This document shows positions 41,502 through 49,337 of a stretch of DNA of 64,000 bases, in pieces. The DNA is taken from positions 1-64,000 of the forward strand of contig JBNLBN010000001.1 of the NCBI GenBank assembly GCA_050303335.1. Direction: 5' to 3'. The first letter of the stretch is position 1; every line of letters begins with the position of its first letter. Source of the DNA: Bilamarchaeum sp050303335. Lineage in GTDB: Archaea > Micrarchaeota > Micrarchaeia > Anstonellales > Bilamarchaeaceae. The position numbers and the translations under genes are program-made. The notes beneath the pieces were generated by a model. It had not been told where the DNA came from and searched no databases. It saw nothing but the letters and a program-made list of their open reading frames with translations.

Positions 41502-42515
41502 CTAGATTTCGAACTCAAGAAGGATATCCCGCTCAAATCTCGAGATCATGAGGTTCCTGGCCTTCCTTGCCTCCTTGATGAGGGAAATGCCTTCTCCTCC
41601 GATTACTGGAAGGGCGTCCTTTCCTCCGATAACTATCGGCGCGACGAAGATATAGAACTTCCTCGCAATCGGAAGGACGCTCGCATTCAGTTCGGATCCC
41701 CCTTCGACAAGTATCCTCTTTATCCCCATCCCTGAAAGTATCCTGAGAAGCCTTCGGAAATCTATCTCCCCTTCAAATTGTATTATCCTGGCCTTTTCCT
41801 CGATCTTTCCCATTTTCTTGGGATCAGCTTTGCCTCCAGTTACTACGATCGCATCCTTCAGTGTAGGGCTGTTGACCGGAACTCTGAGCTTCCCGTCCAC
41901 TATGATCTTAACAGGATCCTTTCCTCCCCTGGATGTCAGTTTAGGTCTGTCCCTTATCACAGTATTGGCCCCGACCATCACTGCATCATATTCGGCCCTG
42001 AGCCTGTGGACCATCTTCCTCGAATGTTCGCTGCTGATCCATTTCGAGTCTCCTGTTCTTGTTGCAGTCTTCCCATCCAGGCTCATTGCCATCTTTATCG
42101 CGACAACAGTTCCAAGGGTATCGACATATTCCGAATTTATTTCCGAAATCCTTTCCTGGTCGCTCGGCCCTTCGACAGCTATTCCGGCTTTCCTGAGGAT
42201 CGATGCTCCCCTCACTTTCGGGTTAGGGTCCTTCATTCCGAAGACCACCTTCGATATTCCCGCCTTTATTATCGCTTCGGTGCACGGAGGGGTCCTCTTC
42301 TTCTTGTGCGAGCAGGGCTCCAGAGTTACATAAAGAGTTGCTCCATTGGCATTGCTTCCGGCAGCTTTGAGGGCAGCTATCTCAGCATGATCCTCCCCTG
42401 CCTTTTTGTGGTATCCCTTCCCGATGATCTTCCCGTCCTTGACAATCACCGCACCTACCTTCGGGTTCGGGTACGGATCCGCTTTTTTGGACAGGGCGAT
42501 TGCTTTTTCCATCAT
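41502..42515 (-). CDS. ribD: bifunctional riboflavin deaminase/reductase RibD
   Basis: 337 residues from ATG 42515. A longer in-frame reading overlaps the divergent gene and was rejected. N-terminal deaminase domain with zinc ligands HAE (43-45), Cys68 in LEPCSH and Cys78 in TPPC. C-terminal reductase domain (about 135-337) with MSLDGKTA, GANTVIRD and LVEGGSELN. It converts the RibA product by deamination and NADPH-linked side-chain reduction. The fused enzyme is the bacterial arrangement. Most archaea use a separate reductase and another first enzyme. It is divergent from the membrane-anchored gene at 42546 with 30 bp between. Confidence 0.93.
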   Translation of the reverse strand: MMEKAIALSKKADPYPNPKVGAVIVKDGKIIGKGYHKKAGEDHAEIAALKAAGSNANGATLYVTLEPCSHKKKRTPPCTEAIIKAGISKVVFGMKDPNPKVRGASILRKAGIAVEGPSDQERISEINSEYVDTLGTVVAIKMAMSLDGKTATRTGDSKWISSEHSRKMVHRLRAEYDAVMVGANTVIRDRPKLTSRGGKDPVKIIVDGKLRVPVNSPTLKDAIVVTGGKADPKKMGKIEEKARIIQFEGEIDFRRLLRILSGMGIKRILVEGGSELNASVLPIARKFYIFVAPIVIGGKDALPVIGGEGISLIKEARKARNLMISRFERDILLEFEI

Positions 42516-42545
42516 AATATTAATTCTATTATCAGATATCAATAT

Positions 42546-43388
42546 ATGCGCTTCTTGGTCCTGGTGTTCGTACTTATTGTGCTTGCAGCAACGCTTCCGG
42601 TGATATTTTTGATCGGACCCCAGCTTGATCTTTCTGTACTGGAAGAGCCTTCGCATCCGCCGGCAAAAAACATAACTCCGGCAGATCCTGATGCCGTAAG
42701 GTACTTCGAACTCAAGAACCGTTCATGCGAAACGCTTTCGAAAGATTTCTACATTGCTACAAGGGACATATCAGTTGCACATATCGAGGGCATAACTTCA
42801 CAGTCAGACGTGGAGGAACAGGCGGCCCGCTCAATTGCCGATTCATTCAACTACAACGAGAGCAGGCGCACATATGTCAAAGGCGACTGGATGAAGATTT
42901 CGAATTCCACGGCTACAAGGATCTGGAAGCAGGGGAGGTACTATTTTTGCACAAAAAACTGCACGATGACCCTCCTTGACGAGGGACTTTCAAACCAGTA
43001 TTATGACATGCTCTATGAACTGCGCACAAACTGCAGGTATTTTGCAAAGACGGAATTTCCAAGCATAACGGACTATATCCGGATAGAGAAAACAGGCGAA
43101 AGGACGATAAACGGCAACAGGTGCGATTATTTCGAGATCACCCCTGGCCAATTCCCGCAGAACCTCACTCAGAAACAGGACCAGCTGGTCTGGGGGCTCT
43201 CAAGGCTGAAAGGTCCGATCCACGAATGCCTCGACGAGTCGACAGGAATAGTTGTTTACAGGAACCTTACCCTGGATCTTTCTGACGAGTACATTTTCGA
43301 TGTTGATGAATTCACGGTAAGCCAGGAAACTGTGCTCGAAACGTTTAGGCGGAATGTCCCGGACGAGTTCTTTGCTATTCAGAACTGA
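42546..43388 (+). CDS. membrane-anchored extracytoplasmic protein, function unknown
   Basis: 280 residues. The N-terminal hydrophobic segment (2-24) is an uncleaved anchor or signal. The outside part has six or more cysteines (for example CTKNC) and several Asn-X-Ser/Thr sequons. A leaderless start at 42546 fits a TATA-like ATTCTATTATC upstream. The frame is open far upstream only because it lies opposite ribD. Convergent 10-base overlap with ribA. It interrupts the rib cluster, with no evident link. Confidence 0.65.
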   Translation: MRFLVLVFVLIVLAATLPVIFLIGPQLDLSVLEEPSHPPAKNITPADPDAVRYFELKNRSCETLSKDFYIATRDISVAHIEGITSQSDVEEQAARSIADSFNYNESRRTYVKGDWMKISNSTATRIWKQGRYYFCTKNCTMTLLDEGLSNQYYDMLYELRTNCRYFAKTEFPSITDYIRIEKTGERTINGNRCDYFEITPGQFPQNLTQKQDQLVWGLSRLKGPIHECLDESTGIVVYRNLTLDLSDEYIFDVDEFTVSQETVLETFRRNVPDEFFAIQN

Positions 43389-43951
43389 TGGCCCATCTTC
43401 TCCTTCTTTGTCTTCATGTACGATTCGTTGTACTGGTTCGTCTTGGTGATCAGGGGGATTCTTCTTGATACTTCTATTCCGCACTCTTCTATTGCCTCGA
43501 TCTTTTTCGGATTGTTGGTCATAAGCGCTATCTTCCTGATTCCGAAATACTTCAGCATCTCTCCTGCAACCCGGTAGTCCCGCTGGTCCTCCCTGAATCC
43601 GAGTTTCAAATTAGCATCGACAGTATCCATGCCTTTATCCTGCAGGGCATAGGCACGGATCTTGTTTGCAAGCCCTATTCCCCTTCCCTCCTGGTCAAGG
43701 TAGATCAGGATGCCGCATTCCTTTTCCTCCAAATATTCCATTGCAGCCTCAAGCTGTTCCCTGCAGTCGCAGCGAAGAGATGTCAGGGTGTCTCCTGTCA
43801 AACATCTGGAATGAATTCTTACAGGAATCTCGTCATGGACCGGATGGCTGCACCTTACAAGCGCAAGATGGTCATGCCCATCATCCTCGAATGCATGCAC
43901 CGTGAATCTTCCGAACCGTGTCGGAAGAAAAGCCTCATCTATATGTCTCAT
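43379..43951 (-). CDS. ribA: GTP cyclohydrolase II
   Basis: 190 residues, the normal length. The zinc site CLTGDTLTSLRCDC is at about 50-63, followed by LDQEGRGIGLANKIRAYALQDKG and the NNPKKIEAI segment. It converts GTP to diaminohydroxyribosylaminopyrimidinone phosphate, formate and pyrophosphate, the first step of riboflavin synthesis. This is the bacterial/plant enzyme. Many archaea use GTP cyclohydrolase III plus ArfB instead. Its start overlaps the ribC-ribH stop by 4 bases, so the two are translated together. Confidence 0.95.
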   Translation of the reverse strand: MRHIDEAFLPTRFGRFTVHAFEDDGHDHLALVRCSHPVHDEIPVRIHSRCLTGDTLTSLRCDCREQLEAAMEYLEEKECGILIYLDQEGRGIGLANKIRAYALQDKGMDTVDANLKLGFREDQRDYRVAGEMLKYFGIRKIALMTNNPKKIEAIEECGIEVSRRIPLITKTNQYNESYMKTKKEKMGHQF

Positions 43952-44820
43952 TCCCTTATCTTCCCCATTATGTCAAGCGTCGCTTCCATCGACCGCCTTG
44001 CATATTCCTCTGCCCGCTTTTCTACCTGTTCCCTCGTGGCATCGTGGCCGATTATACCGAGCGATACCGGTTTTCCGAATCTCAGGCTTAGTTCGGCAAG
44101 CTTGTCCGCGCAGACTTTTGTTATAATCTCATCATGCGCTGTCTCGCCCTTTATCACAGCGCCAAGCGTTGCAACTCCCCGGACCTTCTTATCCATCAGC
44201 ATTTTTTTCACGATAAGAGGCATATCGAAGACTCCCGGGACCTCCATAACCTTGGTCTCAAAGCCTGCCGCCTGCGCCATCTGGACCGCCTTATCAAGCA
44301 TCTTTTTTGTTATGTCGCTGTTGAATTTTGAGACTACTATTCCTATTATGAATTTCTCCTCATTGTCCACGGGCCCTTCATCCTCTTTGCCCTGTCTCAG
44401 CCCCCGGCCTGCCTGGTGCGTCAGGTGGTCTGGATCCTGGATTATTTTTACTGCATTGTGCACATGCTTTCTGATCCTGTTCTGGCAGATCTCGACGAAT
44501 TCCTCCCCGCTCCATGCCTCGTTCTCATGGACGAAGACCTCGATGACGTGCTTGTTCGTAAGGAGCTTCACGTGCTGGATCCCTATCGATGCCTCATGCG
44601 CGCACTGGGTGTCGATCGGAGCCCCCCCGACCATTCCAAGGGCCATGCATATGTCATATCCCTCATCCAGGATCCTCTTGCATTCGACAGGCAGGTCCTT
44701 TATCCCAGGCACCGTTCGTCTTGCATATTCCACTTTCGGATAGCTCTTCCTCAATTCGTCTATAGCGATCGCTCCCATGTTCACACGGGCAAAAGTCGTA
44801 TCAACAATTCCTATCTTCAT
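43948..44820 (-). CDS. ribC-ribH: fused archaeal riboflavin synthase and lumazine synthase
   Basis: 290 residues in two complete units. Residues 1-152 match archaeal riboflavin synthase (MJ1184 type): MKIGIVDTTFARVNMG at the start, TVPGIKDLPV, LTNKHVIEVFVHE and AGRGLRQGKEDEGP at the end. Residues 155-290 match 6,7-dimethyl-8-ribityllumazine synthase: IIGIVVSKFN, the EVPGVFDMPL turn, and GAVIKGETAHDEI with the catalytic His. The two proteins are distant paralogues and consecutive enzymes. Fusion would couple lumazine formation to its dismutation. No frameshift or stop interrupts the joint, and the linker is only a few residues. The upstream leader carries hairpins. Confidence 0.9.
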   Translation of the reverse strand: MKIGIVDTTFARVNMGAIAIDELRKSYPKVEYARRTVPGIKDLPVECKRILDEGYDICMALGMVGGAPIDTQCAHEASIGIQHVKLLTNKHVIEVFVHENEAWSGEEFVEICQNRIRKHVHNAVKIIQDPDHLTHQAGRGLRQGKEDEGPVDNEEKFIIGIVVSKFNSDITKKMLDKAVQMAQAAGFETKVMEVPGVFDMPLIVKKMLMDKKVRGVATLGAVIKGETAHDEIITKVCADKLAELSLRFGKPVSLGIIGHDATREQVEKRAEEYARRSMEATLDIMGKIRE

Positions 44821-44931
44821 TCAAAACCTACCTCTGCTTCTCATACGTTGGTTTTCCGACAGTTCCAACGGAACTGTGGACCATTGAAGCTTTGCTTCAA
44901 TTGGTGTATCCAACCTGAGTCAAAAACCTGC
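44821..44931 (-). promoter_or_regulatory. hairpin-rich leader between ribB and ribC-ribH
   Basis: The minus-strand RNA can form TTGAAGC-AAA-GCTTCAA and CAGTTCC-GTT-GGAACTG, both perfect 7-bp hairpins, enclosed by a GTTGG/CCAAC helix. It ends in an AGGTAGG ribosome binding region just before the ATG. The last 40 bases resemble the region before the gene at 33342. It does not match the FMN riboswitch core. It could be a control element or attenuator for the flavin genes (inference). Confidence 0.45.
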
Positions 44932-45573
44932 TTATGTTTTCCTAGGTGGTTTTTGGAATCCACCTGTTATGTCCTTTCCTTCTATGAATACCAGGTTGTT
45001 CTTTTTAGCATATTCCCTTGCCTGGCCCTTTGACAACGCCTTTCCGGAACCGAGCATCTCGCAGAGGACCATCACTTTCAGGCCGGCCCTCCTTCCCATC
45101 TCAAGCGCCAGCTCTGTATGGCCCTTCCTGTTTTCAAGCCCCCTTCCTATAAGGAGGAACACATGGCCGGGGGAATAGAATTCCTCATTGAATCCCTCCA
45201 TCCCGCGTTCACATGACTCGTCGATCTTCCTCATTGTAAGCGACCGGTCATTGTCAGTGATTCCCGTATAGACATTGCAGTGGTTTACGGGAAGCGAAAA
45301 TGCTGGCTTGTCGCCGTATGCTGTCTGCTTGCAGCTGATCCTTTTCAGTTCCAGTTTTTCAAGCATGTCGGTAAAAAACGGCAGGCCGGCTTTTTTTGCA
45401 TCATCCAGATTTATCGCCGCGCAGATAAGGCCGCCGGCATCTTTCCTAAGCCTTTCGATAACTTCCGGGCTCGCGTATTTTGCCCCTATTATCAGGTCAG
45501 CCTCCCCCTCCCTCTCATCGCCATCGTAGATCAGGATCATCCTGCCTGATTTCAATTCTTCTGCAGCATCCAT
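44932..45573 (-). CDS. ribB: 3,4-dihydroxy-2-butanone-4-phosphate synthase
   Basis: 213 residues, normal length. Acidic metal-binding loop DGDEREGEADL near the start, then AGGLICAAI, NVYTGITDNDRSLT and SPGHVFLLIGR, then HTELALEMGRRAGL supplying the second active-site region, and CEML. It converts ribulose 5-phosphate to the four-carbon donor used by lumazine synthase. The 3' end encodes TGGFQKPP and carries a 21-base stretch identical to part of the 39-residue gene at 33339-33458. It is first in the minus-strand order ribB, ribC-ribH, ribA. Confidence 0.95.
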   Translation of the reverse strand: MDAAEELKSGRMILIYDGDEREGEADLIIGAKYASPEVIERLRKDAGGLICAAINLDDAKKAGLPFFTDMLEKLELKRISCKQTAYGDKPAFSLPVNHCNVYTGITDNDRSLTMRKIDESCERGMEGFNEEFYSPGHVFLLIGRGLENRKGHTELALEMGRRAGLKVMVLCEMLGSGKALSKGQAREYAKKNNLVFIEGKDITGGFQKPPRKT

Positions 45574-45618
45574 AACTATGATTTGTTGATCTACAAATAA
45601 ATAGGTAGCTACCAGTTT

Positions 45619-46407
45619 TTAAGTAACAATCCTTCCTGTAGGGTCCCGGTGGCTTTTTCCGAATTCCCTGAATGAAAGTGCTTCCTGTGCCGTGAAAACC
45701 GGGCCGTCGATACAGCAGAGCTTGCCGTCAATCGCGCAGGATCCGCATACCCCCACGCCGCATTTCATGTACCTTTCAATAGAAACCTCGCAGAACTTTC
45801 CCTTTTCATTGGAAAGTTTTGCAACCGCTTCCATCATACTTTCGGGACCGCAGGCATAAACAGCATCCGCCCGGTCGATCAAATCCTCAACCTCGACCAT
45901 GACATTTCCCTGCTTTCCCCTTGATCCATCATCTGTTGTGACGTGCACCTTGCTGCAGAGGAACAGCTGCTTTTCCCAGATAATGTCCTTTTCGTTCCTT
46001 GATCCGATTACTGAATATGATTCGATCCCCTGCTCTTTTGCCATCTTGGAGAGGAAGTACATTGGAACAACTCCGTATCCGCCTCCTACGCAAAGGATCT
46101 TTTTCGCACCCTGGGGAATCGTGAACGGATTTCCGAAAGGTCCCCTGTAGGAAATAGAATCCCCTTCCTTCAGTTTCGTAATCTCAGATGAGACCTTCCC
46201 GACATTCGCGACTGATATTGTCAGCGGATCGCTGTTTCCAATCGACATTGGCCTCTCGCCAACACCCGGAATCCAGACCATCAGGAACTGTCCCGGAAGG
46301 CACTCCATCCTGTGGTCAATCTCGATTGTCCGGACCCTGTAATTCTCATCAGTCACCTTAAGGATCCTGCTAGTATGCATGTTGTTCAATATCTCAAACC
46401 TGTTCAT
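45619..46407 (-). CDS. pyrK: dihydroorotate dehydrogenase electron transfer subunit
   Basis: 262 residues. N-terminal ferredoxin-reductase-like FAD domain (CLPGQFLMVWIPG, ERPMSI), NAD-binding domain (ILCVGGGYGVVPM) and a C-terminal [2Fe-2S] site CGVGVCGSC plus a later Cys in LCCIDGP. PyrK passes electrons from PyrD to NAD, using FAD and the cluster. ATG 46407 was chosen. Earlier GTG and TTG codons in frame are possible. It overlaps pyrD by 14 bases, so the two subunits are coupled. Confidence 0.9.
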   Translation of the reverse strand: MNRFEILNNMHTSRILKVTDENYRVRTIEIDHRMECLPGQFLMVWIPGVGERPMSIGNSDPLTISVANVGKVSSEITKLKEGDSISYRGPFGNPFTIPQGAKKILCVGGGYGVVPMYFLSKMAKEQGIESYSVIGSRNEKDIIWEKQLFLCSKVHVTTDDGSRGKQGNVMVEVEDLIDRADAVYACGPESMMEAVAKLSNEKGKFCEVSIERYMKCGVGVCGSCAIDGKLCCIDGPVFTAQEALSFREFGKSHRDPTGRIVT

Positions 46408-47335
46408 GTGCAGCACCAATTATCTCTTCAAGCTTTCTGTATCCGTTCAGTTCCATCCAGACATTTATCTCTTCGGCTATCTTCGAAAAAGCATCAAGCC
46501 CCCTGTAGTAAACAGCTGTCCCGACGCTTATCCATCGTGCTCCTGCCATCATCATCTCTATCCCGTCAACACCGGCATTTATCCCGCCCGTTCCGATTAT
46601 CGGGATCTTCACTGATTCATAAATGTCATATATGCATCGCACTGCGATCGGTTTTATTGGAGGCCCTGAAAGACCGCCCATCTTGAATCCCAGCATCGGC
46701 CTTTTCCTGTGGATGTCAATTTTCATTCCCGGACCGAGCGAATTTCCCATATTAATGGCATCAGCACCTGAATCCTCTGCAGCAATTGCAGCTTTCACCT
46801 CGCCCGGCACCGAGGGAGACAATTTTATGATCAACGGAAGCTTGCAGTTGTCTTTCACTGAACCTGTAATCTGGCTGACTGATTCAGGAGTCCCCTGCCC
46901 GACCATCGTTCCGTATCCGGGAGTATGGGGGCATGAAATCACTGCCTCGAGCGCATCCGCCCTGATTCCTGATTCCTCGACCTTTTTTGCAAGGCTGGAA
47001 AATTCCGAAGCATCCTTTCCGACAATGCTTATCACGAGCGCCTCATCCCGCTCCCATCCGTCATATTCCTTCAGCCCTTCGGCTATTCCTGGATTAGGAT
47101 AGCCCATTGCATTCAGGATTCCGCATTCTGTCTCAACGATGTTCGGGCCCTCATGACCTTTTCTCGGCTCCAGGCTCATGGATTTTGTTATGACTCCGCC
47201 GCAGCCATAATCACAGACGGATTCAAGGCTTCCTTTCGTCATGCCATAAATTCCGGAAGCCAAGAAGATCGGGTTTTTTATTTTCTTTCCGAAAAACTCG
47301 CTTGAAATATCCATATGATCCATATTCGCTCTCAT
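46394..47335 (-). CDS. pyrD: dihydroorotate dehydrogenase class 1B catalytic subunit
   Basis: 313 residues. FMN-binding TIM barrel with NPIFLASGIYG, the active-site Cys in ISCPHTPG, LIIKLSPSV, GGLSGPPIKPIAVR and the phosphate-binding IIGTGGINAG and GARWISVGTA. It oxidises dihydroorotate to orotate in pyrimidine synthesis. Cys as the base and the adjacent pyrK gene make it class 1B. The location next to riboflavin genes links an FMN/FAD/[2Fe-2S] enzyme with supply of its cofactor. Near-leaderless start. Confidence 0.93.
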   Translation of the reverse strand: MRANMDHMDISSEFFGKKIKNPIFLASGIYGMTKGSLESVCDYGCGGVITKSMSLEPRKGHEGPNIVETECGILNAMGYPNPGIAEGLKEYDGWERDEALVISIVGKDASEFSSLAKKVEESGIRADALEAVISCPHTPGYGTMVGQGTPESVSQITGSVKDNCKLPLIIKLSPSVPGEVKAAIAAEDSGADAINMGNSLGPGMKIDIHRKRPMLGFKMGGLSGPPIKPIAVRCIYDIYESVKIPIIGTGGINAGVDGIEMMMAGARWISVGTAVYYRGLDAFSKIAEEINVWMELNGYRKLEEIIGAAHEQV

Positions 47336-47429
47336 AAGCTAATAAACTTTGTTTTTTCTACAAGTTTTTTTGAATTGCCGCAGTAGCTTTATAAATTTTA
47401 TAGCAGTAGAAGTTTTCGGTGGGAGTAGA

Positions 47430-48131
47430 ATGAAAAATATAATGCTTGTTTTCTTGATTGGTTCCATCCTCTTGTTTGGATGCACCCAGTCAACAACGGA
47501 CAAAACCGGAGATAACATGGATAACTCCATGGATACCGGGGACAATATGGAAGATACCGGAGATTCAATGAATGATACCACGCAAGATTCCGGGGACAAT
47601 ATGGAAGATACCGGAGATTCAATGAATGGTACTGTAGACAGTAATGGTGGAACCGGGGGCTCAAATGACCTTCTTGGAAAATCCTTTGCTGAACTATCTG
47701 TGCTTGGAATTCCCTTACAATGTGATATCACAGCGTCAATCGAAGGACAGACAACCAACACAAAGGTCTATATGAAAGGTGATGATGAGGTAAGGTCTGA
47801 AGTCGATATTACAGTATCAAGCGGCTGCGATCAGTTCGTCTACATCATGAAAAACGGTAAGGTCTACATGGGTTGCGAAGAAGGCGAAGTCTTCGGAGAC
47901 ATCGCGATGTTTGAAGGATGCAACTGGATAGAGTTCGAGAAACAGGAAGGCACTGTAGAAGGCTCAGAATCCTCATACAGCTATTCGGCCTCGACTCCTG
48001 ACTTCGGATCCGTTCCGGATTCTGATATCAGCTGCGTTCCATGGCTATACGATGCATCCAAATTCGATACACCCGGGAAGATCTGCAACATTGAGGAGAT
48101 AATGTCCCAGCAGGGAACGACCTTCCCCTAG
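47430..48131 (+). CDS. lipoprotein with duplicated acidic linker
   Basis: 233 residues from ATG 47430, with a GGTGGGAG ribosome binding site. Signal peptide ending LLFGC (lipobox), then an Asp/Asn/Met-rich linker holding two copies of an 18-residue unit with GDNMEDTGDSMN, then a folded domain (about 85-233) with five cysteines. The linker is probably a flexible glycosylated spacer that lifts the domain from the membrane. Domain function unknown. Divergent from pyrD. Confidence 0.7.
   Translation: MKNIMLVFLIGSILLFGCTQSTTDKTGDNMDNSMDTGDNMEDTGDSMNDTTQDSGDNMEDTGDSMNGTVDSNGGTGGSNDLLGKSFAELSVLGIPLQCDITASIEGQTTNTKVYMKGDDEVRSEVDITVSSGCDQFVYIMKNGKVYMGCEEGEVFGDIAMFEGCNWIEFEKQEGTVEGSESSYSYSASTPDFGSVPDSDISCVPWLYDASKFDTPGKICNIEEIMSQQGTTFP
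47536..47628 (+). repeat. 39-bp tandem repeat in lipoprotein linker
   Basis: Two identical 39-base copies start at 47536 and 47590, a 54-base period that keeps the reading frame. Perfect identity indicates a recent duplication and possible length variation between strains. Confidence 0.85.
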
Positions 48132-48142
48132 ATGCTCATGGC

Positions 48143-48217
48143 GGGGTAACCACCTTTCCACCCACCCATCCCTCCTTCTGGTCATTGGTGGTGGCCCCCC
48201 ATTTCATTTTTTCTTCG
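48143..48217 (+). terminator. long hairpin followed by T-rich tract
   Basis: Bases 48143-48154 (GGGG, TA, ACCACC) pair with 48187-48198 (GGTGGT, GG, CCCC), with one mismatch and one G-U pair, around a 32-base pyrimidine-rich loop. A T-rich tract follows to 48217. It probably ends the lipoprotein transcript before the ftsZ promoter. Confidence 0.5.
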
Positions 48218-48256
48218 AAGAACACAAGTATTAAATGCTCTTCGACATAGCTAGTC

Positions 48257-48299
48257 TTTTTATACCTTCTTTGATATCACTTCATAGGGTGAGTCCCAT
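48257..48299 (+). promoter_or_regulatory. ftsZ promoter and ribosome binding site
   Basis: TTTTTATACC at 48257-48266 is a TATA box about 35-43 bases before the ATG, and GGGTGAG at about 48288-48294 is a ribosome binding site close to the start. Confidence 0.55.
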
Positions 48300-49328
48300 A
48301 TGTTTGATGATATTATAAAATCAGCAAAAGAGGGTCCAAATACTTCTGATCTGGATAATGCAACTATTAGGATTTCTGTAATTGGTGTCGGGGGAGCCGG
48401 ATGCAACTGTGTCAACCGGATTTACAACGGCGGAATAAGAAGCGCAAAGACGATGGCAATTAACACTGACGGGAAGCACCTGAACATGATCAATTCCCAT
48501 AAGAAAATACTCATTGGAAAGACCATCACGAGGGGCCTTGGGGCCGGTGGTGACGCCTCGATTGCAAAGAAATGCGCCGATGTCGATGCCCAGATGCTCC
48601 GGAATGAAATAGGAGAAAACGAGATCGTCTTCCTTTGCGCTGGTATGGGCGGTGGTACAGGTGGAGGTGCTGCTGCACCGATTGCAAAGATCGCAAAAGA
48701 ACAGGGTGCGACCGTAATTGCCATGGTCACATATCCGTTTGCGCTGGAGCGTGTCAGGATAAAGAAGGCGCAGGAATCGCTACAGGAACTTGTCAAGGTC
48801 TGCGACACAGTGGTCGTAATAGACAACAACAGGCTTGCTGCATATGCCCCGAACCTTCCGATCAACAAGGCATTCGAACTTGCGGATTCGATTACTACCA
48901 GGGCCGTTACCGGAATATCAGATACCATTATGTTCCCGAGCCTCATAAACGTCGACTATGCTGATGTGCAGAACGTCATGGCAAACGGAGGCCTTTCGAT
49001 GATCAGCCTGGGCAAAGGTTCCGGCCATGACAAGGTCGAAAACGTAGTCAAGGACACGCTGGAGCATCCGCTTCTTGATGTTGATTACGAGGGAGCAAAA
49101 GGCTGCCTCATCCACCTTGAAGGGGGAGCCGACCTGACACTTGGCGATGCAATCAAGGCCGGAGAGCTCCTTACCCAGAGCTTTGACGAAGAGTCAAATA
49201 TCAAGATGGGCGCAAGGATCAACCCAAACCTGAATGATGCGATCACCATGACAGCAATAATCACAGGAGTCAAGTCTCCGTATATCCTTGGCAAGGAAGA
49301 AAAAGAGGACAACCTCGATTTCCTGTAG
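48300..49328 (+). CDS. ftsZ: cell division GTPase FtsZ
   Basis: 342 residues. IGVGGAGCNCVNRI near the N-terminus, the tubulin signature GGGTGGG at 117-123, the T7 region with a catalytic NxDYADV (NVDYADV), and a C-terminal domain ending about 315. It polymerises with GTP at mid-cell to form the division ring. Archaea with FtsZ often have FtsZ1 and FtsZ2. Which one this is cannot be fixed here. The aglB gene begins 9 bases after the stop and is probably co-transcribed. Confidence 0.95.
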   Translation: MFDDIIKSAKEGPNTSDLDNATIRISVIGVGGAGCNCVNRIYNGGIRSAKTMAINTDGKHLNMINSHKKILIGKTITRGLGAGGDASIAKKCADVDAQMLRNEIGENEIVFLCAGMGGGTGGGAAAPIAKIAKEQGATVIAMVTYPFALERVRIKKAQESLQELVKVCDTVVVIDNNRLAAYAPNLPINKAFELADSITTRAVTGISDTIMFPSLINVDYADVQNVMANGGLSMISLGKGSGHDKVENVVKDTLEHPLLDVDYEGAKGCLIHLEGGADLTLGDAIKAGELLTQSFDEESNIKMGARINPNLNDAITMTAIITGVKSPYILGKEEKEDNLDFL

Positions 49329-49337
49329 GTGTAGCAA

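Noticed and set aside
41778..42545. 256-codon N-terminal extension of the membrane-anchored protein
   Set aside because: It lies entirely opposite ribD. The hydrophobic N-terminus and leaderless promoter place the start at 42546.
42516..42656. N-terminal extension of RibD
   Set aside because: It overlaps the divergent gene start and lacks similarity to the deaminase N-terminus. ATG 42515 begins the conserved domain.
44821..45618. FMN riboswitch upstream of the rib genes
   Set aside because: The conserved junction sequences of the RFN element are absent. Only simple hairpins are present.
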